A stretch of DNA of 64,000 bases from Desulfuromonas acetexigens (GCF_900111775.1 NZ_FOJJ01000012.1:124001-188000), one strand, 5' to 3'. Positions 53,874 through 64,000 are shown, counted from the stretch's first letter. Program-made: numbers and translations. The notes: a model not told the origin generated them from the letters alone.

Positions 53874-54704
53874 ATGGCTCGAAAAGTTACCTTGATCTGG
53901 GGTTTGCTGGCGTTGCTGCTCGTTGCCGGGTGCGCCGGACCCGCCCGACAGAGCTCCGAACGCTGGATCGATGAATATGTCCAGCGGGACGGCAAGACCG
54001 GAATCGATGGTCGGGTCTATCGCAAGGATGACGGTTCGCCGATCGCCGGCGCCTACGTCAATATCTATCCCGATGCCATCTCCAACCTGCTTGGGCCGTC
54101 GATGTACATCTCCCTGCCGACGGACGGAGAGGGGCGCTATCATCTCGACGTTCCTCCCGGTACCTACTATGTGGTGGCGCGTAAGCGACTCAGCGGGCGC
54201 TCCATGGGGCCGCTCTCCCCCGGGGATTATTATTCCGAGCACCAGCGGGTTCTGGTAGAGGTCAAGGCCGGCAAGCTGGCCGTCGCCGACCTGCCCTTGG
54301 TCGCCATCAAGGCGCCGATGTTCTTCAAGAAGGGGCTGGTCGATGTCCAGGGCGATACCGGGATTCGCGGGCGGCTGGTGGACGCCGAAGGGCGCCCGGT
54401 TCCCGGCGGTTTTGCCACGGCCTATGACGACGCCGAGATGCGCCGCCTGCCCGATCATGCCTCGACCCTCTCCGATGAAAAGGGCAACTTCACTCTCTAT
54501 CTGCCCGAGGCGGGAACCTACTATCTCGGGGCGCGGATTCATGCCTGGGATATGCCCCGGCCCGGCGAGCCCCACGGTCGCCTGGGGGGGGAGACACCGA
54601 CGCCGATCGCGGTAGAAAAAGGGGCCTTCGTCGAGGATGTCGTCATTGAAATGCATCCTTTTGTCGGGGAATACCAGGCTGGCAAGAGTCGCCGCCCGCT
54701 TTGA
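53874..54704 (+). CDS. Lipoprotein with two carboxypeptidase-regulatory-like domains
   Basis: A 276-residue envelope lipoprotein. The signal peptide ends in the lipobox VAGC (C20). Two beta-sandwich repeats of the CarboxypepD_reg type follow: GIDGRVYRKDDGSPIAGAYVNIYP...GEGRYHLDVPPGTYYVVAR (about 42-105) and GIRGRLVDAEGRPVPGGFATAYD...DEKGNFTLYLPEAGTYYLGAR (about 162-225). These are binding or structural domains with no catalytic residues. The ligand is unknown. AGGAGG precedes the ATG. A long-stem terminator follows. Confidence 0.82.
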   Translation: MARKVTLIWGLLALLLVAGCAGPARQSSERWIDEYVQRDGKTGIDGRVYRKDDGSPIAGAYVNIYPDAISNLLGPSMYISLPTDGEGRYHLDVPPGTYYVVARKRLSGRSMGPLSPGDYYSEHQRVLVEVKAGKLAVADLPLVAIKAPMFFKKGLVDVQGDTGIRGRLVDAEGRPVPGGFATAYDDAEMRRLPDHASTLSDEKGNFTLYLPEAGTYYLGARIHAWDMPRPGEPHGRLGGETPTPIAVEKGAFVEDVVIEMHPFVGEYQAGKSRRPL

Positions 54705-54738
54705 TTGCCGGCGCCTTTTGCCGTAGAAATCGGTAGAC

Positions 54739-54788
54739 ACGCCCAGCGGCTCCATCGGAGGCTTTCCGGTGGAGCCGCTGGGCGTTTT
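54739..54788 (+). terminator. Long-stem terminator after the lipoprotein gene
   Basis: A 21-bp stem (54739-54759 with 54765-54785, one wobble pair), a 5-nt loop and TTTT. Confidence 0.88.
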
Positions 54789-54925
54789 GGCGGTGAGAAA
54801 AGCGGGAATGATTCTTGCTTTTAATCCAAGGATGTCTTTTTTCCCGGATCGATCCCGGCGGGGGACGGAACGAGTACAATCGATCGTCTCCTGAGGATTC
54901 CCGCCGCCACCGCCGGGATTAGCCG

Positions 54926-54955
54926 TTGCCCATGCCCTTGTAAAAGTGCTATTTT
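54926..54955 (+). promoter_or_regulatory. Possible promoter of the chemoreceptor gene
   Basis: TTGCCC, 18 nt, TATTTT with TGC before it (extended -10). Confidence 0.4.
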
Positions 54956-55055
54956 TACGGGAAATGGCGGTTGTGACTATTCCTGGGGGTACGTCAAGGG
55001 GCGCTGTCGGCGCCCGTTCCGTTCTTTCGCCACTAATACCTGAGAGAGTGTCGCA

Positions 55056-57434
55056 ATGTTTACTTCGACGAGTCTGCGCTGGAAAATCCTCTTCGCTCTG
55101 ATCGGCCTTTCCGTGGTGCCGATGGTGATCGCCCTGCTCATTTTGCTGAATTCGGTCTCCGGCCAATTCGACCGGACCCTGGAGCAGCGGGCCGATGAAC
55201 TGGCGGGGTTCGTGCGCAATACCATCGCCTACTCGGAGAATGAGGCCGGCAATTACGTGCGTCTGACCAGTCAGACTCCGGATCTGGTCAACTCCATCTA
55301 TTTCGCCAGCTCTCCCGAGGAGATGCTCGATATCGGCACGGTTATCGAAAATGCCCAGCAGGTTTTCCATTTCGACCTGCTGCAGGTGCTCAATGCCGAA
55401 GGCGAGCTGTTGCGCAGCAGTGTGCATTCCGATCACCAGGGGCTGGAGGTCGAGCCGCTCAAGGATCATGTCGTGGTTCAGTCGGCGTTGGCCAACCGTG
55501 GTGCCAAAGGGATCGACCAGATCGCCGGGCATCCCGCCATCGTCACCATTTCCCCCATCACCTTTCATAACAACCCTATCGGCTATCTCCTCGGCGCGGT
55601 CTTTCTCGATGACGATTACGCCAAGAAGATCAAAGGGATTGCCGGCTCGGATCTGGCCTTTTACAGCCGTTCGGGGAAGATTACCTCTTCCCTCGACGAA
55701 TTGCGTGGCCTGCGCGCCGAGGATTATCAGGGGCGCGAGAGCTGGTCGGCGACGCTTGGGGAAACGCCGTACAGCATCCATCATTTCACCCTCAGCGACG
55801 AGGGGGAGGGCATGATCCTGGCCCTCGATCGCTCGGAGATGGTGGCGGCCCGGCAGCAGACGCGAAACCTTTTTCTCGCTATTCTCCTCGGAGTCGGCGC
55901 CTTGGCGCTGGTTGTCGGTATCGGTATTTCCCGCAGCATCGTCCGTCCCCTTTCGGCGGTGGTCGGCAACCTCAAGGAAATGGCTGAAGGGGCGGGGGAT
56001 CTGACCAGTCGTCTGGAAGTGCAGTCGAAGGACGAGGTCGGCGCCCTGGCGGGCAACTTCAACCAGTTTCTCGGCCGTCTGCAGGAGATGGTGCGGCGCC
56101 TGCAAGTGGTGCGCGTCGACCTGGGCGGGGCCGCCCAGCGCATCCGGGGTTCGGCGGGGCAGGTCAACGAGGGAGTGAACCACTCCTCCCGCTCCATCGA
56201 GGAATGTCATACGGCGATCCAGGGGATCGAGCAGACCCTGGGTGGCATCGCCGAGAGCACCGGCACCCTGGTCACGGCGGTGGAGGAGAGTTCCTCGGCG
56301 ACGCTGGAGCTCGGCTCGACCATCGAGGAGATCGCCGAGCAGATGGAAAATCTCTTCGCCACGGTCGATGAGGTCTCCAGCTCCATCAACGAAATGTCCG
56401 TGTCGAGTCAGCAGATCATGGAGAATGTGGAGATTCTTTCCTCCTCCACGGAAGTGACGGCCTCCTCCATTACCGAGATGGATGCCGCCATCAAAGAGAT
56501 CGAGGAAAATGCCGAAATGACCAATCGTCTCTCCGAGGCGGCGGCCAACGATTCGCAGCTGGGCAAGGAAGCGGTCGACTCCACCATTCAGGGAATTGGC
56601 GCCATCCGCGAAATGGTCGACGGGGCGAGTCGGGTGATCCGCGACCTCGGGCACCAGTCCAACTCCATCGGTAACATTCTCAGTGTCATCGACGACGTCG
56701 CTGACCAGACCAGCCTGCTGGCTTTGAACGCCGCGATCATCGCCGCCCAGGCCGGCGAGCACGGCAAGGGCTTCGCCGTGGTTGCCGATGAAATCCGGGA
56801 ACTGGCCGAGCGGACCGCGGTTTCGACCCGGGAAATCGGCGGCATCATCGGCAATCTGCAGGGCGGGGTGAAGGAAGCGGTGAAGGCGATGGATGCCAGC
56901 AGCGAGCGGGTTCACCAAGAAGTGGCCCGTTCCCAGGTGGCAGGCGAGGCTCTGGAAAAGATCCGCAACAGCACCCTCAAGGCGACAGACCAGGTGCGCG
57001 GCATCGTTCGTGCCACCCAGGAGCAGGCGCGGGGCAGCCAGCAGATCACCGGCTCAATCAACCAGATCTCCTCGATGCTCGGGCAGATCGCCTCGGCGAT
57101 CAAGCAGCAGACGGCGGGGGCTCAGCAGTTGGCCCACGCTGCCGAGTCGATGCGCGCCATTGCCTCCCACGGCAAGCTCAGCACTTCCGAGCAGGCCAAA
57201 GGGAGTCGCCAGATCAATACCAGTATGGAAAATATCAGCCTCATGATCGAGCGCATCGATGAGGCGACCCGCGAACAGACCAGCCGGGTCCGTCAGGTTT
57301 TGGAAGCGGTCGCCAGCCTGCGCGATGTCGGGGAGAACAATGCCCTGCGCGCGGCCGAGCTCAACCAGGTCGTGGAAAGCTTGACCCGGCAGACCGCCGC
57401 CCTCGACGAAGAGGTCGGCGCGTTCAAGGCATGA
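55056..57434 (+). CDS. Methyl-accepting chemotaxis protein with variant signalling tip
   Basis: A 792-residue chemoreceptor. One N-terminal membrane helix (about 10-32) precedes a periplasmic sensor domain (about 35-270), a second helix ([18 protein letters not shown], near 280), HAMP ([25 protein letters not shown]) and a long cytoplasmic coiled coil. The hairpin tip is [36 protein letters not shown]. The usual NAAIEAARAGE reads [11 protein letters not shown] (I562, Q565), a variant also found in some other receptors. No C-terminal CheR-binding pentapeptide is seen. The stop overlaps the next gene as ATGA. Confidence 0.9.
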   Translation: MFTSTSLRWKILFALIGLSVVPMVIALLILLNSVSGQFDRTLEQRADELAGFVRNTIAYSENEAGNYVRLTSQTPDLVNSIYFASSPEEMLDIGTVIENAQQVFHFDLLQVLNAEGELLRSSVHSDHQGLEVEPLKDHVVVQSALANRGAKGIDQIAGHPAIVTISPITFHNNPIGYLLGAVFLDDDYAKKIKGIAGSDLAFYSRSGKITSSLDELRGLRAEDYQGRESWSATLGETPYSIHHFTLSDEGEGMILALDRSEMVAARQQTRNLFLAILLGVGALALVVGIGISRSIVRPLSAVVGNLKEMAEGAGDLTSRLEVQSKDEVGALAGNFNQFLGRLQEMVRRLQVVRVDLGGAAQRIRGSAGQVNEGVNHSSRSIEECHTAIQGIEQTLGGIAESTGTLVTAVEESSSATLELGSTIEEIAEQMENLFATVDEVSSSINEMSVSSQQIMENVEILSSSTEVTASSITEMDAAIKEIEENAEMTNRLSEAAANDSQLGKEAVDSTIQGIGAIREMVDGASRVIRDLGHQSNSIGNILSVIDDVADQTSLLALNAAIIAAQAGEHGKGFAVVADEIRELAERTAVSTREIGGIIGNLQGGVKEAVKAMDASSERVHQEVARSQVAGEALEKIRNSTLKATDQVRGIVRATQEQARGSQQITGSINQISSMLGQIASAIKQQTAGAQQLAHAAESMRAIASHGKLSTSEQAKGSRQINTSMENISLMIERIDEATREQTSRVRQVLEAVASLRDVGENNALRAAELNQVVESLTRQTAALDEEVGAFKA

Positions 57435-58219
57435 GCAGGCGCGCCGTCACTGTGACCATTCTCGGCTCCGGCACCAGCACCGGGGTGCCGGTGCCGGCCT
57501 GCACCTGCCCGGTCTGCTGTTCCCGGGAACCGCGCAACCAGCGCACCCGCTGCAGCATCCTACTCAGTTTCGACGGCCACAACATCCTCATCGACACCTC
57601 CACCGACCTGCGTCAGCAGGCCCTGCGCGAAGGCATCACCCATGTCGACGCGGTCCTCTTCACCCACACCCACGCCGACCATGTCAACGGCATCGACGAT
57701 CTCCGCCCCTTCAATCTGGCCTCGGGGTCGGCCATTCCCATCCACGCCTGCGCCGAGGATCTCGCCGTACTGCGCCGGGTCTTTGCCTATATCTTCGAGA
57801 ATGATGACGAGCCCGGCTATCGCCCCCGCCTATGCGCACAGGAGATCAGCGCAGGCTTTTCCCTTTTCGGGCTGCCGATTCTCCCCCTGCCGCTGGTCCA
57901 TGGCCCGGGGCGTTCCCTCGGCTACCGCATCGGCCCCTTCGCCTACCTCACCGATTGCAGTTCCGTTCCCGAGGCGACCTTGGAGTTGCTCGCCGGAATC
58001 GATATCCTGATCATCGACGGTCTGCGCTTTCGCCCCCACCTCAGCCACCTGAGTATCGCCCAGGCTCTGGCCGTGGCCGAGTGCCTCGGCGCCGGGCGCA
58101 CCATCCTCACCCATCTCAGTCATGACGTCGACTACAGCCGTCATGCCCCGCTCCTCCCCACCGGTACCGAGCTGGCCTACGACGGTCAGCGCCTGGTCTT
58201 CACCCTGCCCAACCCCTGA
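57431..58219 (+). CDS. MBL-fold metallohydrolase, PhnP/YycJ-like
   Basis: A 262-residue metallo-beta-lactamase fold enzyme. [21 protein letters not shown] supplies extra zinc-binding cysteines as in PhnP-type cyclic phosphodiesterases, and the metal motif is [18 protein letters not shown]. Later ligands are in [20 protein letters not shown] and [10 protein letters not shown]. No phosphonate genes are nearby, so the substrate is open. It is translationally coupled to the chemoreceptor gene (ATGA). Confidence 0.87.
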   Translation: MSRRAVTVTILGSGTSTGVPVPACTCPVCCSREPRNQRTRCSILLSFDGHNILIDTSTDLRQQALREGITHVDAVLFTHTHADHVNGIDDLRPFNLASGSAIPIHACAEDLAVLRRVFAYIFENDDEPGYRPRLCAQEISAGFSLFGLPILPLPLVHGPGRSLGYRIGPFAYLTDCSSVPEATLELLAGIDILIIDGLRFRPHLSHLSIAQALAVAECLGAGRTILTHLSHDVDYSRHAPLLPTGTELAYDGQRLVFTLPNP

Positions 58220-58237
58220 CGTCTGCCCCCTTTTTCC

Positions 58238-58265
58238 TTGCCGTGCCCCGGACAATGGGTATAAT
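58238..58265 (+). promoter_or_regulatory. Predicted promoter of the EF-G paralogue
   Basis: TTGCCG, 16 nt, TATAAT; about 35 nt before the ATG at 58301. Confidence 0.65.
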
Positions 58266-58300
58266 TGCCCAAATTCATTATAGTTACTTGGGGTGTGGTC

Positions 58301-60367
58301 ATGGATCTGGAGCAGCGCACGGTACGCAATATCGGCATCATCTCCCATATCGACGCCGGCAAGACGACGGTTTCCGAGCGGATTCTCTTCTACTGCGGCG
58401 AAATTCACCGCATGGGTGAGGTCCATGACGGCTCGGCGACCATGGACTGGATGGATCAGGAGCAGGAGCGCGGTATCACCATCACCGCCACCAGCACCAG
58501 CTGTCGCTGGCGGGAGCTGTGGATCAACCTCATCGACACTCCCGGGCATATCGATTTCACTATCGAGGTGGAGCGCTCCCTGCGGGTGCTCGACGGCGCG
58601 GTGGCGATCTTCAGCGCCGTCGAGGGGGTGCAACCGCAGAGCGAATCGGTCTGGCGTCAGGCCGACCGCTATCGGGTGCCGCGCATCTGTCTGATCAACA
58701 AGCTCGACCGCATCGGCGCCGACTACCGGGCGGTCTGTGAGCAGCTGCGGGAACAGCTCGGCGCCCGTCCTGTCCTGCTGCAGATTCCCCTGGGCTGCGA
58801 AGGGGCTTTCGCCGGGGTGATCGATCTGCTTGACGAGCAGCTGTTGCGTTTCGACGAAGACGATCAGGGGAGTACGGTTCGCGCTGAAGCGATCCCCGAC
58901 GAACTGCGTGAAGAAGCGCGGACGGCCCGGGAGGCCCTGGTCGAGGCGGCCGCCGACTTCGACGACGGGATTCTCGACGACTTTCTTGAAGGTCGCGAGA
59001 TCGACCCGTTCCGGCTGCGTGCCGCTTTGCGGAGGGGCACCCTGGAGTGCCGGATTTATCCCGTACTGCTCGGCTCGGCCTTGCGCAATAAGGGGATTCA
59101 GCCGCTGCTCGACGCCGTTGGCACCTACCTGCCTTCGCCCCTCGATCTGCCACCGGTTTCGGCCCGGCATCCGCGCCACCCCGAACGGGAAGAGCTCTTG
59201 CCCAGTACCGCTACCGGCCCGCTCTGCGCCCTGGCCTTCAAGGTCGTGGCCGACGAAGGGCGCAAGCTGACTTACCTGCGCATCTATTCCGGGCGGATCA
59301 AGGCCGGGGACGCGGTCTGGAACAGTACCCAGGTCTGTCACGAAAAGGTCGCCCGTCTCTTTCGCATGCACGCCCATCGCCGTGAACGTCTCGACGAGGC
59401 CGGTGCTGGGGACATCGTTGCCGCCGCCGGGCTGAAGAGCGTGCTCACCGGCGACACCCTCTGCGCCGTCGATCATCCCCTGCTGCTGGCCGGACTGTCC
59501 TTCCCCGAGCCGGTCGTTTCCCTGGCGGTGGAGCCCAAGGGGGTGGATGACCGGGACAAATTGCCGCCGGCCCTGGAGAAGCTGCAATGGGAGGATCCGA
59601 CCTTCCGGGTGCGGGAGGATCAGGAGACCGGGCAGACCATCCTCGTCGGCATGGGCGAGCTGCACCTGGAAGTGCTGACCACCCGTCTGGCGCGGGATTT
59701 CGGGGTCGAGGTCAAGACCGGCCGGCCGCAGGTGGTTTACCGCGAAACCCTGGGCCGGCAGGTGGAATGGCGCGAGCACTTTCATCGCGAAGTGGAAGGG
59801 AAGGTGCAGGATGGCGAGGTTTTGCTGCGGCTGACCCCCCTGTCCCGGGGGGAAGGGCTGAAGATTCTGCTCCCCGCCGAAGGGGGATGTGCGCTGCCGG
59901 CGGAGTTGCGCGAGGCGGCCCGGCAAGGGCTGGAGTCCGCCTGCGCGGCGGGTCTGGTGGTCGGCTATCCTCTCACCGATCTGCGGGTCGAGCTGGTCGA
60001 GGCCCCTTTTGTGCCGGGGTTGACCACCGAGCCGGGTCTGCGCGCCGCCGTTCAGCGAGGCCTGGCCATGGCCGCCCGGGAAGGACGGCCGCTGCTGCTG
60101 GAGCCGGTCATGGTCATTGAGCTGCTGGCCCCGGGCGATTACGCCGGCAAGGTCCTCGGCTCTCTGCAGCAGAAGCGCGGCCGCATTGAAGGTGTCCAGA
60201 GCCGGGGCGATCTGGAGGTTATTCGGGCGAAAGTGCCGCTGGTGGAGATGTTCGGCTACATGACCGAGTTACGCGGCGCCACCAAGGGGCGCGGGACCTT
60301 CACCATGGAGTTCTCCCATCATGACGACGCCCCCCCCGAAGTGCTCAAGCGCTTCGGCTTGCTCTGA
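58301..60367 (+). CDS. Elongation factor G paralogue
   Basis: A 688-residue translational GTPase of the EF-G family. G1 HIDAGKTT, G2 ERGITITA, G3 DTPGH and G4 NKLD are intact, and domains II-V continue to the end ([35 protein letters not shown]). It lies away from rpsL/rpsG/tuf, so it is probably a secondary EF-G, like the extra copies common in this lineage, rather than the main translocase. The ATG at 58301 ([10 protein letters not shown]) has GGGGTG upstream. Confidence 0.9.
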   Translation: MDLEQRTVRNIGIISHIDAGKTTVSERILFYCGEIHRMGEVHDGSATMDWMDQEQERGITITATSTSCRWRELWINLIDTPGHIDFTIEVERSLRVLDGAVAIFSAVEGVQPQSESVWRQADRYRVPRICLINKLDRIGADYRAVCEQLREQLGARPVLLQIPLGCEGAFAGVIDLLDEQLLRFDEDDQGSTVRAEAIPDELREEARTAREALVEAAADFDDGILDDFLEGREIDPFRLRAALRRGTLECRIYPVLLGSALRNKGIQPLLDAVGTYLPSPLDLPPVSARHPRHPEREELLPSTATGPLCALAFKVVADEGRKLTYLRIYSGRIKAGDAVWNSTQVCHEKVARLFRMHAHRRERLDEAGAGDIVAAAGLKSVLTGDTLCAVDHPLLLAGLSFPEPVVSLAVEPKGVDDRDKLPPALEKLQWEDPTFRVREDQETGQTILVGMGELHLEVLTTRLARDFGVEVKTGRPQVVYRETLGRQVEWREHFHREVEGKVQDGEVLLRLTPLSRGEGLKILLPAEGGCALPAELREAARQGLESACAAGLVVGYPLTDLRVELVEAPFVPGLTTEPGLRAAVQRGLAMAAREGRPLLLEPVMVIELLAPGDYAGKVLGSLQQKRGRIEGVQSRGDLEVIRAKVPLVEMFGYMTELRGATKGRGTFTMEFSHHDDAPPEVLKRFGLL

Positions 60368-60420
60368 CGGGCTCGCTCCCATTCCGCCCTGAAACTGCGC
60401 CGTAGTGGCGAAAGTTTCCG

Positions 60421-60449
60421 TGGTCAGCCCGGCAAAAAATTGTTATATT
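60421..60449 (+). promoter_or_regulatory. Possible promoter of pepN
   Basis: TGGTCA, 17 nt, TATATT with TGT before it (extended -10). Confidence 0.5.
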
Positions 60450-60545
60450 CACTCTCCGCTCATGAGCCTTTAATATGAAATGGCTGAATGGGGGCTTTTC
60501 TCGCCGCCGGCGACGCCCCCGGTTGCCCAGGAGAGAAGATTTCCC

Positions 60546-63194
60546 ATGTCCGATTCGCAACCCCGGGAAGTTCGGCTCAAGGACTATGTGCCGCCGACTT
60601 ACCTGGTTGATACCGTCGATCTGCACTTCGATCTCGATGACGCCCGCACCCTCGTTACCGCCGCGCTGAAGCTGCGGCGCAATCCCGACGCCGCCACCAC
60701 CGACCCGGTTCTGACCCTCTTTGGCCGCGACCTGGAATTGCTCTCCTTGCGCCTTGACGGGCGGGAGCTGGGGGAGGGGGACTACCGTATCCTTGGCGAG
60801 AACCTGAGTATCGCCGGAGTCCCCGACACCTTCTCCCTGCAGATCGAAACGGTCATCCATCCCCGGGAGAACACCTCCCTCGAAGGCCTCTACACCTCCA
60901 GCGGCAACTTCTGCACCCAGTGCGAGCCCGAAGGCTTCCGCAAGATCACCTGGTTTCCCGACCGCCCCGACGTCCTCGCCCGCTATACCGTCACCCTCGT
61001 CGCCGAGTACGCCCGTTATCCGGTCCTTCTGGCCAACGGCAATCTGGTTGAGGCGGGGAAGTTGCCGGATGGCCGCCATTTCGCCCGCTGGGACGATCCC
61101 TTCCCCAAGCCGAGTTATCTCTTCGCCCTAGTGGCGGGGGATCTGGTCGAAATCGCCGACCGCTTCACCACCGCCTCCGGGCGCGAGGTCGCTCTGCGCC
61201 TCTATGTCGAGGCCCGCAACCGCGCCAAATGCGAGCACGCCATGGCCTCCTTGAAAAAGGCCATGGCCTGGGACGAGCAGGTTTACGGCCTGGAATACGA
61301 TCTGGATATCTATATGATCGTGGCGGTCGACGATTTCAACATGGGGGCGATGGAGAACAAGGGGCTCAACGTCTTCAACTCCAAATACGTGCTGGCCCGT
61401 CCGGAGACCGCTACCGACGCCGATTATCAGGGGATCGAAGGGGTCATCGGCCACGAATATTTCCACAACTGGACCGGCAACCGGGTCACCTGTCGGGACT
61501 GGTTCCAACTCAGCCTCAAGGAGGGGTTGACCGTCTTCCGCGACCAGCAGTTTTCGGCGGATATGGGCTCGGCGGCGGTCAAGCGCATCGAGGATGTGCG
61601 CATTCTGCGCAACAGCCAGTTCCCCGAGGATGCCGGGCCGATGGCCCATCCGGTGCGCCCCGCCTCCTACGTGGAGATCAACAACTTCTATACCGCCACG
61701 GTCTACAACAAGGGGGCCGAGGTCATTCGTATGTACCACACCCTGCTCGGCCCCGAACGCTTTCGCCAGGGTTTGCGCCTCTATCTGGAGCGCCATGACG
61801 GGCAGGCGGCGACCACTGACGATTTTCTGCGGGCGATGGCCGAGGCGGGCGGCATCGATCTCACGCAGTTCCAGCGCTGGTATGAGCAGGCCGGCACCCC
61901 CGAACTGCAGGTCGAAAGCGCTTACGATGCCGCGACCCGGACCTTTGATCTGACGGTCCGGCAGAGCTGTCCGGCGACGCCAGGGCAGCCGCTGAAGGAG
62001 CCCTTTCACATTCCCCTGGCCGCTGGTCTGCTCGGTCCCGACGGCCGCGATCTGCCCCTGCGCCTGGAGGGAGAAACGGCCCCGGCCGTGGCGGGGACGC
62101 GGGTGCTGGAGCTGCGGCACGCAACCGAAACCTTCCGCTTTGTCGATCTGAAGGAGCGGCCGGTTCCTTCGCTGTTGCGGGGCTTTTCCGCCCCGGTGCG
62201 GCTGCGTGGCGACTGGCTCCAGGCCGATCTGGCCCTGCGCATGGCCCATGACAGCGACCCTTTCAACCGCTGGGAGGCCGGGCAGCAGCTCGCCTGCGAT
62301 CTGCTGCTGCGGCAGGTGACGGCGATTGGCGACGGTCGGGAGGAGGCTTTCGATTCCTCCTTTGTCGCGGCTTTTCGTGCGGCCCTCAATGATGCCGAAA
62401 GCGATCCGGCGCTGCTCGCCCTCGCCCTGACCCTGCCCACCGAGACCTATCTCGGCGAACAGCTGGAAGTGATTGACCCCGCCGCCATCCATCAGGCGCG
62501 GGAGAGCTTACGCCGACACCTGGGCGAAGAACTGCGCGACGATTTCTTCCAGGGCTATCGCCGCTGCCGGGATGCCGGCCCCTACCGGCCGGAACCGGCG
62601 GCCATCGGTCGCCGAAGTCTGAAAAATCTCTGTCTCGCCTACCTGATGAGCCGGGAGGACGCAGACTCCCTTTCCCTGTGCCTGGAGCAGTTCGAGGCCG
62701 CCGACAACATGACCGACGTCCTCGCCGCTCTTGGCTGTTTGGCCAACAGCACCGACCCGCGCCGAGAGAAGGCCTTGCCCCGCTTTCGCGAGCAGTGGGC
62801 GGACGACCCGCTGGTGCTGGACAAATGGTTCCTGCTCCAGGCGACCTCCCGCCGCCCGGAGGCCCTGGACGAGGTGCGCCGCCTGATGGCGGATTCGGCC
62901 TTCAATATCCGCAATCCCAACAAGGTGCGCGCCCTCATCGGCGCTTTCTGTCAGGGGAATCCGGCCCGTTTTCACGCCGCCGACGGGGAGGGCTACCGCT
63001 TCTGCGCCGATCAGGTGCTGGCCATCGACCCCTTTAATCCCCAGGTGGCGGCCCGCCTGCTCGGTGCCCTCAGCCGCTGGCGGCGTTATGACGGGGCGCG
63101 ACAGGGGCTGATGCGTAAGGAACTGGAACGGATTCTGGCGGCCGAGGGCCTGTCGCCGGACTGTTACGAAATCGCCGCGAAGAGTCTCGCGTGA
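60546..63194 (+). CDS. pepN: Aminopeptidase N (M1)
   Basis: An 882-residue zinc metallopeptidase. The exopeptidase motif GAMENKGLNVFN and zinc motif HEYFHNWTGNRVTCRDWFQLSLKEGLT (HExxH then E) are intact, and the catalytic Tyr lies in ATVYNKGAEVIRMYH. The N-terminus LKDYVPPTYLVDTVDLHFDL matches PepN. The ATG at 60546 has AGGAGAG about 9 nt upstream. An in-frame ATG at 60480 would add 22 residues without a clear ribosome binding site. The epimerase gene starts 17 bp after the stop. Confidence 0.95.
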   Translation: MSDSQPREVRLKDYVPPTYLVDTVDLHFDLDDARTLVTAALKLRRNPDAATTDPVLTLFGRDLELLSLRLDGRELGEGDYRILGENLSIAGVPDTFSLQIETVIHPRENTSLEGLYTSSGNFCTQCEPEGFRKITWFPDRPDVLARYTVTLVAEYARYPVLLANGNLVEAGKLPDGRHFARWDDPFPKPSYLFALVAGDLVEIADRFTTASGREVALRLYVEARNRAKCEHAMASLKKAMAWDEQVYGLEYDLDIYMIVAVDDFNMGAMENKGLNVFNSKYVLARPETATDADYQGIEGVIGHEYFHNWTGNRVTCRDWFQLSLKEGLTVFRDQQFSADMGSAAVKRIEDVRILRNSQFPEDAGPMAHPVRPASYVEINNFYTATVYNKGAEVIRMYHTLLGPERFRQGLRLYLERHDGQAATTDDFLRAMAEAGGIDLTQFQRWYEQAGTPELQVESAYDAATRTFDLTVRQSCPATPGQPLKEPFHIPLAAGLLGPDGRDLPLRLEGETAPAVAGTRVLELRHATETFRFVDLKERPVPSLLRGFSAPVRLRGDWLQADLALRMAHDSDPFNRWEAGQQLACDLLLRQVTAIGDGREEAFDSSFVAAFRAALNDAESDPALLALALTLPTETYLGEQLEVIDPAAIHQARESLRRHLGEELRDDFFQGYRRCRDAGPYRPEPAAIGRRSLKNLCLAYLMSREDADSLSLCLEQFEAADNMTDVLAALGCLANSTDPRREKALPRFREQWADDPLVLDKWFLLQATSRRPEALDEVRRLMADSAFNIRNPNKVRALIGAFCQGNPARFHAADGEGYRFCADQVLAIDPFNPQVAARLLGALSRWRRYDGARQGLMRKELERILAAEGLSPDCYEIAAKSLA

Positions 63195-63211
63195 GTCAGG
63201 GGGAAAAGACG

Positions 63212-64000
63212 ATGGCGGAAGAGAGGGAGATATTGATTGTCGGCTGCGGCGACATTGGCCGCCGGGTCGGGCGCTTGCTTACGGCTGCCGGGCGCAAGGT
63301 TGTTGGCGTGGTCGCCAGTGAGGAGAGCGCCGCGAAGTTGAAGAAGGTGGGGATCCGGCCGCTGGTCGCCAATCTCAACGATCCGGACGAGCTGCTCGAG
63401 CTGCCCACCGCCAACACACTGATCTTCTATTTCGCGCCGCCGCCCGGCGGCGGCATCACCGATCCCAAGGTGCGCAACTTCTGCGCCGTTGCCAGCGGCG
63501 AGCGCGCGCCGCAACGGCTGGTTTACATCAGCACCAGCGGCGTCTACGGCGACTGCGGCGGCGCGATGGTTACCGAGGAGACCCCAGCCAACCCCCAAAC
63601 CGCCCGAGCCAAGCGCCGCTACGACGCCGAACAGACCCTGCTGCGTTGGGGGGCGGAACAGGGCGTCACCGTTGTCATTTTACGCGTCACCGGGATCTAC
63701 GGCCCCGGCCGGATTCCCATTTCCCGGCTGATCGACGGCCATCCCCTGCTGCGCCTGGAAGAGTCGGCGCCGACCAATCGCATTCACGCCGACGATCTGG
63801 CTCAGGTCTGTGTCGCCGCCGCCGAGAAGGGGGAAGCGGGGGAGATCTTCAACGTCAGCGACGGGCATCCCAGTACCATGACAGAATATTTCCTGGCGGT
63901 CGCCGAACTGGCGGGATTGCCCCGTCCGCCTCTGGTTTCCATGGAGGAAGCGCGCCGGGTGATGACGCCGCTGATGATCTCTTACCTTGGCGAATCGCGG
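63212..64000 (+). CDS. YeeZ-like NAD(P)-dependent epimerase/dehydratase (3' truncated by the window end)
   Basis: The first 263 residues of an extended/atypical short-chain dehydrogenase. The nucleotide motif ILIVGCGDIGRRVGRLL, the STSGVYGDCGG active-site region and ILRVTGIYGPGRIPI are clear, and NRIHADDLAQVC is typical. The usual catalytic YxxxK reads YDAEQ, as in several YeeZ-like proteins. The ATG at 63212 has AGGGGGA 7 nt upstream; a GTG at 63191 overlapping the pepN stop would add seven residues. The gene runs past the end of the window. Confidence 0.85.
   Translation, partial: MAEEREILIVGCGDIGRRVGRLLTAAGRKVVGVVASEESAAKLKKVGIRPLVANLNDPDELLELPTANTLIFYFAPPPGGGITDPKVRNFCAVASGERAPQRLVYISTSGVYGDCGGAMVTEETPANPQTARAKRRYDAEQTLLRWGAEQGVTVVILRVTGIYGPGRIPISRLIDGHPLLRLEESAPTNRIHADDLAQVCVAAAEKGEAGEIFNVSDGHPSTMTEYFLAVAELAGLPRPPLVSMEEARRVMTPLMISYLGESR

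Larger units (their letters stand above)
54705..55055 (+). other. Intergenic region between the lipoprotein and chemoreceptor genes
   Basis: 351 bp. It holds the terminator at 54739-54788 and a possible chemoreceptor promoter near 54926-54955. No gene or known riboswitch is seen. Confidence 0.6.

Noticed and set aside
53676-56918. Very long open frame on the minus strand (over 1000 codons)
   Set aside because: It runs antisense to the lipoprotein and chemoreceptor genes, has no recognisable domain, and comes from the codon pattern of GC-rich genes.

Overview
The window looks like a contiguous chromosomal segment from a GC-rich member of the Desulfuromonadia (Geobacter/Desulfuromonas group). 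The placement rests on gene content: an SfrB/SfrA-type NADPH oxidoreductase pair, a DUF4388 protein next to a PilT/PilU-type ATPase, a HDOD protein, a PanP-type decarboxylase, an anaerobic-style (CbiET, CbiG, CbiX) cobalamin block, a c-type-heme DUF3365 sensor, and HisZ. No insertion sequence, prophage, CRISPR array or rRNA was seen. The window begins inside an EttA-like ABC-F gene and ends inside a YeeZ-like epimerase gene.

Layout. 1-3.0 kb: end of ettA and a membrane PAS-GGDEF-EAL protein. 3.0-4.2 kb: ferritin and a secreted hypothetical protein on the minus strand. 4.4-11.7 kb: engB, then cobS-cobC-cbiX-cbiET-[DUF1016 nuclease]-cbiG-cbiB. 11.8-15.0 kb: diguanylate cyclase, tRNA-dihydrouridine synthase, DUF3820 protein, a 7-bp tandem repeat, and a QueG-like iron-sulfur protein. 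15.0-17.3 kb (minus): nikR-cbiQ-cbiO, an ECF metal transporter without its substrate component. 17.4-25.8 kb: hydrolase, aspartic protease, DUF945 protein, panP, HDOD protein, a split permease, a ferritin-like protein and a DUF4350-like protein. 25.8-32.3 kb: def-fmt, htpX, rsmB-rpe-nudix, and a heme-c sensor. 32.4-35.0 kb: homocysteine methyltransferase/MTHFR fusion, glutaredoxin, lipoprotein. 35.3-40.4 kb: sfrB-sfrA and a cupin. 40.4-43.6 kb (minus): rnhA, CoA-binding protein, CsgG-like protein, DUF3422 protein. 43.8-46.7 kb: DUF4388 protein and the PilT/PilU ATPase. 46.8-51.5 kb (minus): serA-like gene-hisZ-purA-tRNA-Lys-tRNA-Glu. 51.6-53.6 kb (minus): cold-shock protein and pepA. 53.9-64 kb: lipoprotein, chemoreceptor, PhnP-like hydrolase, EF-G paralogue, pepN, epimerase.

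How the genes work together. The cobalamin block supplies corrin-ring and nucleotide-loop steps, and the NikR-linked CbiQO transporter would bring in Ni or Co. The homocysteine methyltransferase/MTHFR fusion feeds one-carbon and methionine metabolism. SfrAB handles NADPH-linked electron transfer. Two cyclic-di-GMP enzymes, a chemoreceptor, the PilT/PilU ATPase and the heme sensor point to an organism that couples respiration to surface behaviour.

Most notable observations. (1) The SerA-like protein at the head of the hisZ-purA operon lacks all three residues of the D-2-hydroxyacid dehydrogenase catalytic triad. (2) Eight perfect copies of a 7-bp unit, each resembling a Shine-Dalgarno sequence, sit between the DUF3820 gene and the iron-sulfur protein gene. 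(3) A DUF1016 nuclease-like gene with nested inverted repeats interrupts the cobalamin operon. Promoters and terminators were read by eye and are predictions.
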